A DNA stretch of 36,548 nt from JBGQDM01 sp041495845 (GTDB lineage Bacteria > Acidobacteriota > Terriglobia > Terriglobales > Acidobacteriaceae): assembly GCA_041495845.1 (NCBI GenBank), contig JBGQDM010000021.1, positions 1-36,548 on the forward strand. Direction: 5' to 3'. A program made the position numbers and the translations under genes. The stretch's first letter is position 1. Each line of letters starts with the position of its first letter. Of the stretch, positions 27,084 to 34,257 are shown one piece after another. Under the pieces are notes generated by a model. That model worked only from the letters and a program-made list of their open reading frames with translations. It did not search any database and was not told the origin of the DNA.

Positions 27084-27098
27084 GCCACACGAGCCACG

Positions 27099-27926
27099 CT
27101 AATTGACCCAGGGAGATTTGTCGTCGCCGTTTGGCGGTTTCTCCGGCGGAATGAAGTTGCCGTGCTCGTCGAAGCGCACGTCACGGTCAAACTTGCGCAT
27201 ATAGACTTGAAACTTCTTGGCCGCCTGGCGCCGCTTCCAACGATGCCAGGCATTGCGCAGGCCAAAGTACTTCTCTGAAGTCGCGGAGGAGATCCCGCGC
27301 GGCGGCAGCAACTTCAAATACAGAAAGCCGAACAGCATCCCGCCCAGGTGGGCAACGTTGGCCACCCCCGACGCCTGAAAACTGCTGGCCAAAACGATGA
27401 ACGCCAGAATGCCCACGAAATACTTGGCCTTCATCGAGATCGGAATGGGGAACATGAAAATCTGCCGCTCCCCGTAGAGCAGCCCGAAGGCGGCCAGCAG
27501 TCCATAGATCCCGCCGGAAGCACCCACCGTTGCCGTCGCTGGATTAAGACCCGGAAATCCCAAATACGATGCCGCCACGGTCGTCAGCGCCGCCGCCCCC
27601 ACGCAGAAGAAGTAGTATTCCAGAAAGCGTCTTCCACCCCAGCCGGACTCCAATTGCGATCCGAACATCCACAACGTGAGCATGTTGAGGAGAAGGTGCA
27701 TCAACCCCGCATGGAGAAAGGAATACGAAACTAGCTGCCAGATCCAGCCGTGCAGGACGCGCTCTGGAATCAGGCTTCCCACGCCGAGCAGCGCCCGGCC
27801 CAGGTCCGGTGCCGCCGCGCCCAGCACTATCTGCAGAAGGAACACACCCCCGCAGGCAAACATAAGCCGCTTCACCCAGTGGGTAAAGGGTGGGAAGCTC
27901 AGGGTCATGGTCGATCCGCTTGACAT
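27099..27926 (-). CDS. Rhomboid-family intramembrane serine protease
   Basis: 275 residues from the ATG at 27926; an ATG at 27908 is equally possible. Six membrane helices are visible. Catalytic motif GASGGIYG (Ser137) and the histidine in VANVAHLGGMLFGF (His193) form the rhomboid dyad; HAGLMHLLLNM in helix 2 holds the supporting His and Asn. Rhomboids cleave membrane proteins within the bilayer. The C-terminal part (about 215-275) is a cytoplasmic tail rich in Lys/Arg (WHRWKRRQAAKKF) with no membrane segment. It is divergent from the LysW-like gene. Confidence 0.93.
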   Translation of the reverse strand: MSSGSTMTLSFPPFTHWVKRLMFACGGVFLLQIVLGAAAPDLGRALLGVGSLIPERVLHGWIWQLVSYSFLHAGLMHLLLNMLTLWMFGSQLESGWGGRRFLEYYFFCVGAAALTTVAASYLGFPGLNPATATVGASGGIYGLLAAFGLLYGERQIFMFPIPISMKAKYFVGILAFIVLASSFQASGVANVAHLGGMLFGFLYLKLLPPRGISSATSEKYFGLRNAWHRWKRRQAAKKFQVYMRKFDRDVRFDEHGNFIPPEKPPNGDDKSPWVN

Positions 27927-27973
27927 TAGGAAGTCCCGTGAGAATGCCTCGGACGCAAATCTTTGCCTGGCTC

Positions 27974-28002
27974 TTGACCGGCGCCCGTCTAAAATCTAAA
28001 TA
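27974..28002 (+). promoter_or_regulatory. Promoter candidate for the LysW-like gene
   Basis: TTGACC (27974-27979), 17-bp spacer, TAAATA (27997-28002), giving a start near 28009 and a leader of about 27 nt with GGGGGAGG before the ATG at 28036. Confidence 0.55.
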
Positions 28003-28035
28003 TTATCAGGGGGACCCAACGAGGGGGAGGCAATC

Positions 28036-28242
28036 ATGGTGCACTGTCCGGAGTGCGAAGGCAGTCTCGACTTCGAAGAGGATGAAGTCGACGAGGGCGA
28101 AAGCGTTTCCTGTCCCGACTGTGGGACGGAATTCGAGGTCGTCACCGTCAGCCCGCTGCAACTCAAGACCGTGGGCGAAGAAGAGGAGTACGTGGACGAA
28201 GACGAGACCGAGTTGAAAGAGAGCGAAGATGACGACAACTAA
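28036..28242 (+). CDS. LysW-like small acidic zinc-ribbon protein
   Basis: 68 residues with a strong GGGGGAGG Shine-Dalgarno. CPEC (Cys4, Cys7) and CPDCG (Cys26, Cys29) form a zinc ribbon with the spacing and surrounding residues of LysW, the amino-group carrier protein of the lysine/arginine pathway of Thermus and archaea. The C-terminal half is very acidic, but the EDWGE end whose terminal Glu is modified in LysW is absent; the protein ends SEDDDN. No lysX, lysZ or other carrier-pathway genes are nearby. It is therefore probably a LysW-fold relative with a different job. The family likeness is clear, the function is not. Confidence 0.75.
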   Translation: MVHCPECEGSLDFEEDEVDEGESVSCPDCGTEFEVVTVSPLQLKTVGEEEEYVDEDETELKESEDDDN

Positions 28243-28281
28243 AGGGCGCGGCAGGGCGATGCCAGGCCCGCGGTTGTTCTG

Positions 28282-28686
28282 ATGGATTCCCTACGGCTCG
28301 TCTCCCGCCGCCGCGCGCTCGGCGGCTTTCTGCTGGGGGCTACGCTGCTTATGGCGGCCTCGCTGGCAGCCGGCGAGAAGGAGCGCAAGCCCGCTCCCTA
28401 TGCGCTCATCTTCGGCACCGTCTGGGACCCGGATTCCCATCCGGTTTACGGCATCTGCGTAAAGGTCCGCCGCTTTGACCAAAAGAAGCCCCAATGGGAA
28501 CTGTATTCTGACCACAATGGCGAGTTTGCCCAGCGGGTACCGGTGGGCCCGGCTGACTACCTGGTATGGGCTGAGCCAGGCGGATCCAAGTCCAGCAATC
28601 CCAATAACTTACGGGCAGGCAAGCCGGTCCGGGTGAGAATCGAAGGCGATGAGCGGGTGGATCTCGGACTGCATCTAATCAAGTAG
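28282..28686 (+). CDS. Secreted protein with carboxypeptidase-regulatory-like fold
   Basis: 134 residues. The N-terminus SRRRALGGFLLGATLL carries a twin-arginine-like signal and is cut near residue 30. The rest looks like a single beta-sandwich of the CarboxypepD_reg/Cna-B type: IFGTVWDPDSHPVYGICVKV opens the domain, and LYSDHNGEFAQRVPVGPADY is the typical second half. Such domains in acidobacterial secreted proteins are structural or binding modules. It is 39 bp after the LysW-like gene and next to a second protein of the same type. The Shine-Dalgarno is weak, so the start is less certain. Confidence 0.75.
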   Translation: MDSLRLVSRRRALGGFLLGATLLMAASLAAGEKERKPAPYALIFGTVWDPDSHPVYGICVKVRRFDQKKPQWELYSDHNGEFAQRVPVGPADYLVWAEPGGSKSSNPNNLRAGKPVRVRIEGDERVDLGLHLIK

Positions 28687-28736
28687 CCAGGTGTGGGGTA
28701 GCGCCGACTGTGGGCTTACGTGTCCAGGAGGACAGC

Positions 28737-29096
28737 GTGAACAAACGAAACGTGGTTGGAGTGGTGCTGGCTGTGCTAGCCGGGGTTCTGCTGGCGGGCA
28801 CGATTGCCGCCGCTGCTCCCCGGGACGAGCCAGGCAAAGTGCTCACCGGGCGCGTTACCGACCGTGGCGAGAATCCGCTCGCCGGGGCCGTCGTCTACCT
28901 CACCAACACGCGCACCCGCACGGTCAAAACTTACATCGCCGGTCGCGAAGGCGAGTACCGGTTTCCAGGCCTCACCGCCAACACGGATTACGAAGTCTAT
29001 GCCCAGTACCAGGGCCACCGCAGCGACAACAAGACCGTCAGCCAGTTCGATTCGCGCCCGCAGATCAACATCAATCTGAAGATCGACGTGCGCTAG
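28737..29096 (+). CDS. Secreted protein with carboxypeptidase-regulatory-like domain
   Basis: 119 residues from the GTG at 28737, behind AGGAGG at 5 nt; the ATG at 28710 has no such site. An N-terminal signal peptide (NVVGVVLAVLAGVLLAG) is cut near residue 26 after AAA. One CarboxypepD_reg-like beta-sandwich follows: LTGRVTDRGENPLAGAVVYL, then GREGEYRFPGLTANTDYEVY and a final INLKIDV strand. It has the same architecture as the preceding gene, so the two may be paralogues or partners. A bidirectional terminator lies 50 bp downstream. Confidence 0.85.
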   Translation: MNKRNVVGVVLAVLAGVLLAGTIAAAAPRDEPGKVLTGRVTDRGENPLAGAVVYLTNTRTRTVKTYIAGREGEYRFPGLTANTDYEVYAQYQGHRSDNKTVSQFDSRPQININLKIDVR

Positions 29097-29145
29097 ATCT
29101 GCACGGCGCCGACTGCGCGCGAGAGTTCTTCCTTCCCAAAACACA

Positions 29146-29175
29146 AAGGCCGCCAGTACCGGCGGCCTTCTGTGT
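29146..29175. terminator. Bidirectional intrinsic terminator
   Basis: AAGGCCGCC-agtacc-GGCGGCCTT (29146-29169), flanked by ACAC and GTGT; T-rich sequence follows in both directions. It ends the 28737 gene on the plus strand and rpsA on the minus strand. Confidence 0.85.
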
Positions 29176-29194
29176 TTCTTCTCTTGCGCGTCTG

Positions 29195-31093
29195 CTAGGT
29201 CTGCTCGCTGCCCGCCCGCTTCCAGGAAATCAGATCGCCAATGGTGGACCCGGTGCTTGATACCGGCTGCTTGTAGGATTCCACCTCTTGCCGCGAAGCT
29301 TCCTCACCTACGGCCTTAATGCTCAAGCCGACCTTCTTTTCTTCCTGGTTCATCTTGATGATCTTGAAGTCGTACTCCTGGCCGGGCTCAAAACGGATCT
29401 GCGTGCCGTCCTCACCCACGCCCTCGGAGTTGTGGCACAAGCCCTCGACTCCGTCGGCCAGTTCCACAAACGCGCCAAATGCCGCTACCCGCAGCACTTT
29501 GCCGTGGAGCACGTCACTGATCTTGTGTTCGGTGAAGAACGCTTCCCACGCATCCGGCTGCAGCTGCTTGACGCCGAGCGAGAGCCGGCGCTTGTCCGGT
29601 TCGATGGCCAACACGATGGCCTTCACGCGGTCGCCCTTCTTCAACACTTCCGAGGGATGCTTCACCCGCTTGGTCCAGCTCATGTTGCTGACGTGCACCA
29701 GGCCGTCAATGCCGTCTTCAATTTCAATGAACGCGCCGAACTCGGTCAGGTTGCGCACCCGCCCTTCCACCGTCGCGCCCACCGGATACTTGTCGTGCAA
29801 CGATTCCCACGGGTTGCTCTGTAACTGCCGCATGCCCAGCGAAATCCGGCGCTCCGTTGGATTCACGTTCAGCACCACGCACTCCACCTGGTCGCCGGTA
29901 TTCACCAGCTTGGTGGGGTGCTTCATGCGCTTGGACCAGGTCATTTCGCTGACGTGCACCAGGCCTTCGATCCCCTGTTCCAACTCGACGAAGGCGCCGT
30001 AATCGGTCACGCTGATCACGCGGCCATTCACATGTGCGCTCACGGGATAGCGGTGTTCCGCGTCCAGCCACGGGTCGGGCGTGAGCTGTTTAAAGCCCAG
30101 CGACACCCGCTGCTTGTCCTTGTCGAACTTCAGAACCTTCACCTGAATCTGGTCGCCGACCTGTACCAGGTCCTTGGGATGGGTCAACCGTCCCCAGGAC
30201 ATGTCGGTAATGTGGAGCAAGCCGTCGAGCCCGCCCAGATCGACAAACGCGCCGTATTCGGTCAGGTTTTTCACTGTGCCGGTGAGGATGGCGCCTTCTT
30301 CCAGGTGCTCGAGAGTCTTGGCGCGCTTGCTGCCAATTTCCTCTTCCAAAATCTGTTTGCGGGAGACAACGATGTTGCCGCGCTTCTTATTCAGCTTGAT
30401 GATGGCAACTTCCAGCGTCTGCCCCAGCAGGGTGTCCAGGTTGTGCACGGGGCGGATATCGACCTGCGAGCCGGGCAGGAAGGCGCGCGCGCCCAGGATT
30501 TCTACCGTCACTCCGCCCTTGATGCGTTCCACCACGATGGCCGGAATCGGCTTCTTGTCGTGGTAAGCCTTGTCAATCTCGTCCCAGGCATGCAGCCGCT
30601 GTGCCTTCTGATGCGAGAGCCGGACGGCGCCTTCTTCGCGCTCGCCCTTCTCGATCATGACCTCGATTTCATCGCCCGGCTTGAACTTCACCGCGCCGGT
30701 ATAGTCATGCGCTTCCGCGATCGGCACCAGGCCTTCCGACTTGGCGCCAATATCGACCACCACGTGGGTGGCGGTGATCTTTACCACCGTGCCCTTGATC
30801 ACGCGGTCGTCGCTGGGAGCATTGTCCGGCTCGGCGGAGTAGTTCTCGAGCGCGGTGGCAAAATCCTCGGAAAGCGCCGCTTTTTCCGCGGCCGCTTCTT
30901 CGGCGGCCAGGGTGGCGGCCGACGTCACGGCTGATGCCTCGGCTGAGGTCGCCGGCGTGGTCACGGCCGGGGTGGGTGCATCGGCAACTGCGGTCGCCGT
31001 CGCGCTGGTGGTTGTTTCCTCGGGGGGAGTCTCGGGGCTAGAGGTCAAGGTTGAAATTTCCTGGCTGGGGCTGGTGTTGTCGTCAAAAGTCAT
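29195..31093 (-). CDS. rpsA: 30S ribosomal protein S1
   Basis: 632 residues from the ATG at 31093; a GTG at 31117 is in frame but has no Shine-Dalgarno. S1 unwinds mRNA and helps initiation on structured messages. Six S1 (OB-fold) repeats can be counted; repeats 3-6 contain the TEYGAFVDL, TDYGAFVEL, TEFGAFIEI and AAFGAFVEL strands, and DGLLHITDMSW or GLVHVSEMTW-like motifs. Repeats 1 and 2 are the divergent ribosome-binding ones. The first 85 or so residues are a low-complexity Ala/Thr/Pro/Glu stretch absent from E. coli S1 (557 residues). A near-consensus promoter sits about 145 bp upstream. Confidence 0.96.
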   Translation of the reverse strand: MTFDDNTSPSQEISTLTSSPETPPEETTTSATATAVADAPTPAVTTPATSAEASAVTSAATLAAEEAAAEKAALSEDFATALENYSAEPDNAPSDDRVIKGTVVKITATHVVVDIGAKSEGLVPIAEAHDYTGAVKFKPGDEIEVMIEKGEREEGAVRLSHQKAQRLHAWDEIDKAYHDKKPIPAIVVERIKGGVTVEILGARAFLPGSQVDIRPVHNLDTLLGQTLEVAIIKLNKKRGNIVVSRKQILEEEIGSKRAKTLEHLEEGAILTGTVKNLTEYGAFVDLGGLDGLLHITDMSWGRLTHPKDLVQVGDQIQVKVLKFDKDKQRVSLGFKQLTPDPWLDAEHRYPVSAHVNGRVISVTDYGAFVELEQGIEGLVHVSEMTWSKRMKHPTKLVNTGDQVECVVLNVNPTERRISLGMRQLQSNPWESLHDKYPVGATVEGRVRNLTEFGAFIEIEDGIDGLVHVSNMSWTKRVKHPSEVLKKGDRVKAIVLAIEPDKRRLSLGVKQLQPDAWEAFFTEHKISDVLHGKVLRVAAFGAFVELADGVEGLCHNSEGVGEDGTQIRFEPGQEYDFKIIKMNQEEKKVGLSIKAVGEEASRQEVESYKQPVSSTGSTIGDLISWKRAGSEQT

Positions 31094-31236
31094 GGGTGTC
31101 TCTGCGGTACCACGCACTGCGTGCGAGGAAGAAGCGGGGAGGTCCGAGGGAGATTGCTGCCGTGAGTCTTGGAACGGTTAGGGCAAAACCGCGGCCGGTA
31201 CTTCCAGGGCGAACCCGCGCTGTTACAGCAATTTCA

Positions 31237-31266
31237 ACTATAGCAACCGGTTCGGAATAGTGTCAA
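31237..31266 (-). promoter_or_regulatory. Near-consensus sigma70 promoter of rpsA
   Basis: On the minus strand TTGACA (31266-31261), 18-bp spacer, TATAGT (31242-31237). Start near 31230 gives a leader of about 135 nt before the rpsA ATG, long enough for autoregulation by S1, which is known in other bacteria. Confidence 0.8.
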
Positions 31267-31380
31267 ACGCGGGACGGGCCGGAATGCGTGGGGACGGCCG
31301 CTTGCCCTTGAGCGCAGCGAAGGGCCCTCGGCTCGCCTCCATTTGCGGTGCATCGCTCGCTGAAAACCCCCGTCATCTGC

Positions 31381-31386
31381 TAGGCT
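31381..31386 (+). promoter_or_regulatory. Possible -10 for a leaderless HIT-protein mRNA
   Basis: TAGGCT ends 7 nt before the ATG at 31394, with CTGAAA 15 bp upstream at 31360-31365. No Shine-Dalgarno is present. The elements are weak. Confidence 0.3.
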
Positions 31387-31393
31387 CGCGGCG

Positions 31394-31879
31394 ATGGACT
31401 ACCTTTGGACCCCTTGGCGTTACGCCTACCTCAAAGGCGCCAGCACCCGCCCGGGCTGCGTCTTCTGCGATGCGCCCCGCGAGACCGATGACCGCAAAAC
31501 CTGGATCGTCCACCGCGCCCAGCACTGCTACGTGATCCTGAACGCATTTCCCTACACTTCGGGCCACGTGATGGTCGTCCCCTACGCTCATCTCGACGAA
31601 CTGAGCAAACTGCCGGAAGCCGCCGCGCAGGAAATGATGGCGCTGACCCAGAAAATGGAAACCGTGCTGCGGCAACTCTACCGCCCCGACGGCATCAACC
31701 TGGGCATGAACATTGGCGCCGCCGCCGGCGCCGGGGTTGCCGGGCACATTCACATGCACGTGCTCCCGCGCTGGATCGCCGATTCCAACTTCATGACCGT
31801 GGTCGGCGAAACTCGCGTCCTGCCGGAAACGCTGGATGCGACCTGGGAGAGAATGCACGCGGCGCTGCAATCTGGTTGA
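31394..31879 (+). CDS. HIT-family nucleotide hydrolase/phosphorylase
   Basis: 161 residues. The histidine triad GHIHMHVLPRW (His118, His120, His122) is the active site; the N-terminal WTPWRYAYL and GCVFCDA (Cys22, Cys25) match the bacterial HIT group related to AP4A phosphorylase/Hint. These enzymes act on nucleotide phosphoryl bonds such as those of Ap4A. ILNAFPYTSGHVMVVPYAH is the conserved core. The start has no Shine-Dalgarno, but a -10-like hexamer lies immediately upstream. It is convergent with ligA. Confidence 0.93.
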   Translation: MDYLWTPWRYAYLKGASTRPGCVFCDAPRETDDRKTWIVHRAQHCYVILNAFPYTSGHVMVVPYAHLDELSKLPEAAAQEMMALTQKMETVLRQLYRPDGINLGMNIGAAAGAGVAGHIHMHVLPRWIADSNFMTVVGETRVLPETLDATWERMHAALQSG

Positions 31880-31920
31880 TGGGGGCTGTCTTGCTAAGCG
31901 CATTTAGCATCAAGGCGACT

Positions 31921-31980
31921 TCCTTCTCCGCGTTCTCTGCGGCTGTTCTCAGCGCCCTCTGCGTTTGAAGCTTTTGCGTC
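31921..31980. repeat. Dispersed 9-bp-period repeat, copy 1 (HIT-ligA spacer)
   Basis: Phrases such as TCTCCGCGTTCTCTGCGG and GCGCCCTCTGCGTTT recur about every 9 bases, up to the ligA stop codon. Close relatives lie at 34074-34123 and 35978-36109 on the same strand. Confidence 0.75.
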
Positions 31981-34004
31981 TAGCCTCCCAGCAGCTTTTC
32001 CATCCCCTTCTCATCAATCACCGCCACGCCCAATTCCCGGGCCTTGTCCAGCTTTGATCCCGCCTCTTCGCCGGCAACCACGTAGTCGGTTTTCTTGCTC
32101 ACCGAGCCGGAGACTCGTCCGCCTGCATCTTCGATCAACTTCTTGGCCTCATCACGCGTATGGCGGGAGAGCGTTCCCGTCAGCACAAACGTCTTTCCGG
32201 CGAGCTTCGTGCCGCGTTCTTTCTTTTTACCTTTGAACGTCAGCCCCGCTTCGCGCAAGCGCTCCACCAGTTGCCGGTTTTTCGCCTCACTGAAAAACTC
32301 GATCATGCTTTCCGCAATCCGCGGACCCACTTCGTTTACCTGCTGCAACTCTTCAACGCTGGCCTCCATGATCGCGTCCAGCGAGCCAAAATGCCCGGCC
32401 AGAAACTCCGCCGTCCGCTCGCCCACAAAACGAATGCCCAGCCCGTAAATGACCCGCTCCAGCGGCAATCTCTTCGAACCTTCGATTTCCTCCAGCACGT
32501 TCTGCGCGCTCTTCTCGCCCATGCGTTCGAGCTCGAGCAGATCATCTTTCGTCAGCTTGTAGATGTCGGCGACGTTCTTGACCAGGCCGCGCTCGGTAAG
32601 TTGATTCACCAGCGCGTCGCCCATCCCTTCAATGTTCATCACCCCGCGCGAAGCAAAATGCAAGATGCTCTCACGCAGTTTGGCGGGGCAATTGGCATTG
32701 ACGCAGCGATGGTCGGCTTCGCCTTCGGTGCGCACCACGTGGCCGCCGCATACCGGACACTTCTCCGGCATGCGAAACTTCTTGTGCCCGCGCGGGTGTT
32801 GCTTGTCTTCGATCACGCGGGTGACTTTGGGAATCACGTCGCCGCCGCGCTCCACCTCCACCCAGTCGCCGATTTTGACGCCGAGGCGCTCAATCTCGTC
32901 CATGTTGTGGAGCGTGGCGCGGCTGACCGTGGTGCCGCCGATGGAGACCGGCGCCAGCGCTGCCACCGGCGTCAATTTTCCCGTCCGCCCCACCTGCACC
33001 AGGATGTCTTCAATCCGAGTTGCGCCCGCCCGCGCCGCATACTTGTAAGCAATCGCCCAACGCGGCGCTTTGCCGGTATAGCCCAGTTCATCCTGCAGCG
33101 CGATGCGGTCCACTTTCACCACGATGCCGTCAATTTCATAGGGCAGGCTGTCGCGTCTTTCTTCCCACGATTGAATGAAAGTCCACACCTCCTCAATGTT
33201 GCGCGCCCGCTTGCGGTTGGGATTCACCTTGAACCCCGCCTTCACCAGCGCATCGAGCGAATCGGAATGGCGTGCGACAAATGCGCGCCCCTTCGCCAGC
33301 AGGAAGTAGGCAAAATACTCCAGCCGCCGCTGTGCCGTGACGCTGGCATCCAGCTGCCGCACCGTCCCCGCGGTAGCGTTGCGCGGATTGGCAAACTTGG
33401 CGAGGTCCTGCTGCTCGCGTTCTTCGTTCATGCGCCGGAAGGCGGCCAGTGGCATCAGCAATTCACCGCGCACTTCAAACTCTGGCGGAATGCCCGCCTT
33501 CTTCAGCGCCGCCGCCGTCACTGCCAGCGGCACGGACCGCACCGTCCGCACATTCAGCGTTACGTCCTCGCCCACGGAGCCATCGCCGCGCGTCACGCCA
33601 TGAGCCAGCCGCCCACCCTCGTATTGCAACGCCAGCGACATGCCATCCAGCTTGAGTTCGCACAAATATTCAATGTCGTTGCGCCCGCTGAGTTCGTGTA
33701 CCCGGCGTTCCCAGTTGCGCAACTCGTCTTCGCTGTAGGCGTTGTCGAGCGAAAGCATGGGCGACGAATGTTCGCGCTTGACGAACCCTTCGCGCGGCTT
33801 CCCGCCCACGCGCTGCGTCGGCGATTCCGACGTGATCAGCTCCGGATGCTCCGCTTCCAGCTGCTTCAGCTGGTTCATCAGCCGGTCAAATTCCGCGTCG
33901 CTGATTTCCGGATCATCGAGCACGTAGTACCGGTGCTCGTGGTAGCGGATCTTCTCCCGCAACGCGTCCAGCTTCTTTTCGAGTTCCTTGCCCGCCTTCG
34001 CCAT
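31980..34004 (-). CDS. ligA: NAD-dependent DNA ligase LigA
   Basis: 674 residues from the ATG at 34004; a TTG two codons upstream (34010) is also in frame. LigA seals nicks in replication and repair, using NAD. Domains in order: Ia (YHEHRYYVLDDPEISDAEFD), adenylation domain with active-site Lys118 in ELKLDG, OB fold, zinc finger with four cysteines (CPVC and CVNANC), HhH repeats (ERMGEKSAQNVLEEIEGSK and GPRIAESMIEFF regions) and a C-terminal BRCT domain with FVLTGTLSRHTRDEA. Full length for the family. A TATAAT lies 8 nt before the ATG and no Shine-Dalgarno is present, suggesting a leaderless message. Confidence 0.98.
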   Translation of the reverse strand: MAKAGKELEKKLDALREKIRYHEHRYYVLDDPEISDAEFDRLMNQLKQLEAEHPELITSESPTQRVGGKPREGFVKREHSSPMLSLDNAYSEDELRNWERRVHELSGRNDIEYLCELKLDGMSLALQYEGGRLAHGVTRGDGSVGEDVTLNVRTVRSVPLAVTAAALKKAGIPPEFEVRGELLMPLAAFRRMNEEREQQDLAKFANPRNATAGTVRQLDASVTAQRRLEYFAYFLLAKGRAFVARHSDSLDALVKAGFKVNPNRKRARNIEEVWTFIQSWEERRDSLPYEIDGIVVKVDRIALQDELGYTGKAPRWAIAYKYAARAGATRIEDILVQVGRTGKLTPVAALAPVSIGGTTVSRATLHNMDEIERLGVKIGDWVEVERGGDVIPKVTRVIEDKQHPRGHKKFRMPEKCPVCGGHVVRTEGEADHRCVNANCPAKLRESILHFASRGVMNIEGMGDALVNQLTERGLVKNVADIYKLTKDDLLELERMGEKSAQNVLEEIEGSKRLPLERVIYGLGIRFVGERTAEFLAGHFGSLDAIMEASVEELQQVNEVGPRIAESMIEFFSEAKNRQLVERLREAGLTFKGKKKERGTKLAGKTFVLTGTLSRHTRDEAKKLIEDAGGRVSGSVSKKTDYVVAGEEAGSKLDKARELGVAVIDEKGMEKLLGG

Positions 34005-34012
34005 CGGCAAAG

Positions 34013-34018
34013 ATTATA
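34013..34018 (-). promoter_or_regulatory. Perfect -10 (TATAAT) immediately upstream of ligA
   Basis: TATAAT on the minus strand ends 8 nt before the ligA ATG, so transcription would start at or next to the start codon. A -35 match at 17-18 bp is poor (CACTCA/CCACTC). Confidence 0.45.
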
Positions 34019-34073
34019 GGACGCAAGCACCATACTGAGTGGGAAGCGGCCCGACCCGTGGGAAAGAAAAAGG

Positions 34074-34235
34074 TTCTCTCCGTGCTCTCCGCGAGCCTTT
34101 CTCCGCGATCTCTGCGTTTTAGGGTTCCCCCTCCCCGGCAAGAAGCTTTTCCCCAGCAAAGAAGGGCTGACCCATTCGGTCAGCCCTGCAAAATCCAGCC
34201 AAAGAAATCCGTGCTCATCCGTGAAATCCGTGGCC
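34074..34235. repeat. Dispersed 9-bp-period repeat, copy 2 (ligA-TPR spacer, two parts)
   Basis: Part a (34074-34123) has CTCTCCGTG, CTCTCCGCG and CTCTGCGTTTTAGG phrases. Part b (34205-34235) has three ATCCGTG units at 9-bp spacing; its 31 bases are identical to 36079-36109. The two parts flank an unrelated terminator hairpin. Confidence 0.8.
34164..34186 (-). terminator. Terminator after the TPR gene
   Basis: GGGCTGACC (34164-34172), loop cattc, GGTCAGCCC (34178-34186): a perfect 9-bp stem. On the minus strand it is followed by TTCTTT, so it probably ends the TPR gene transcript. Confidence 0.7.
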
Positions 34236-34257
34236 GGCGTTGATTTGGAATCCGCCC

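Noticed and set aside
31892..31909. TGCTAA-TTAGCA hairpin after the HIT gene as a terminator
   Set aside because: Six-base stem with no T-run; not strong enough.
32160..34019. 619-residue plus-strand frame opposite ligA
   Set aside because: Shadow of the complete, motif-rich ligA.
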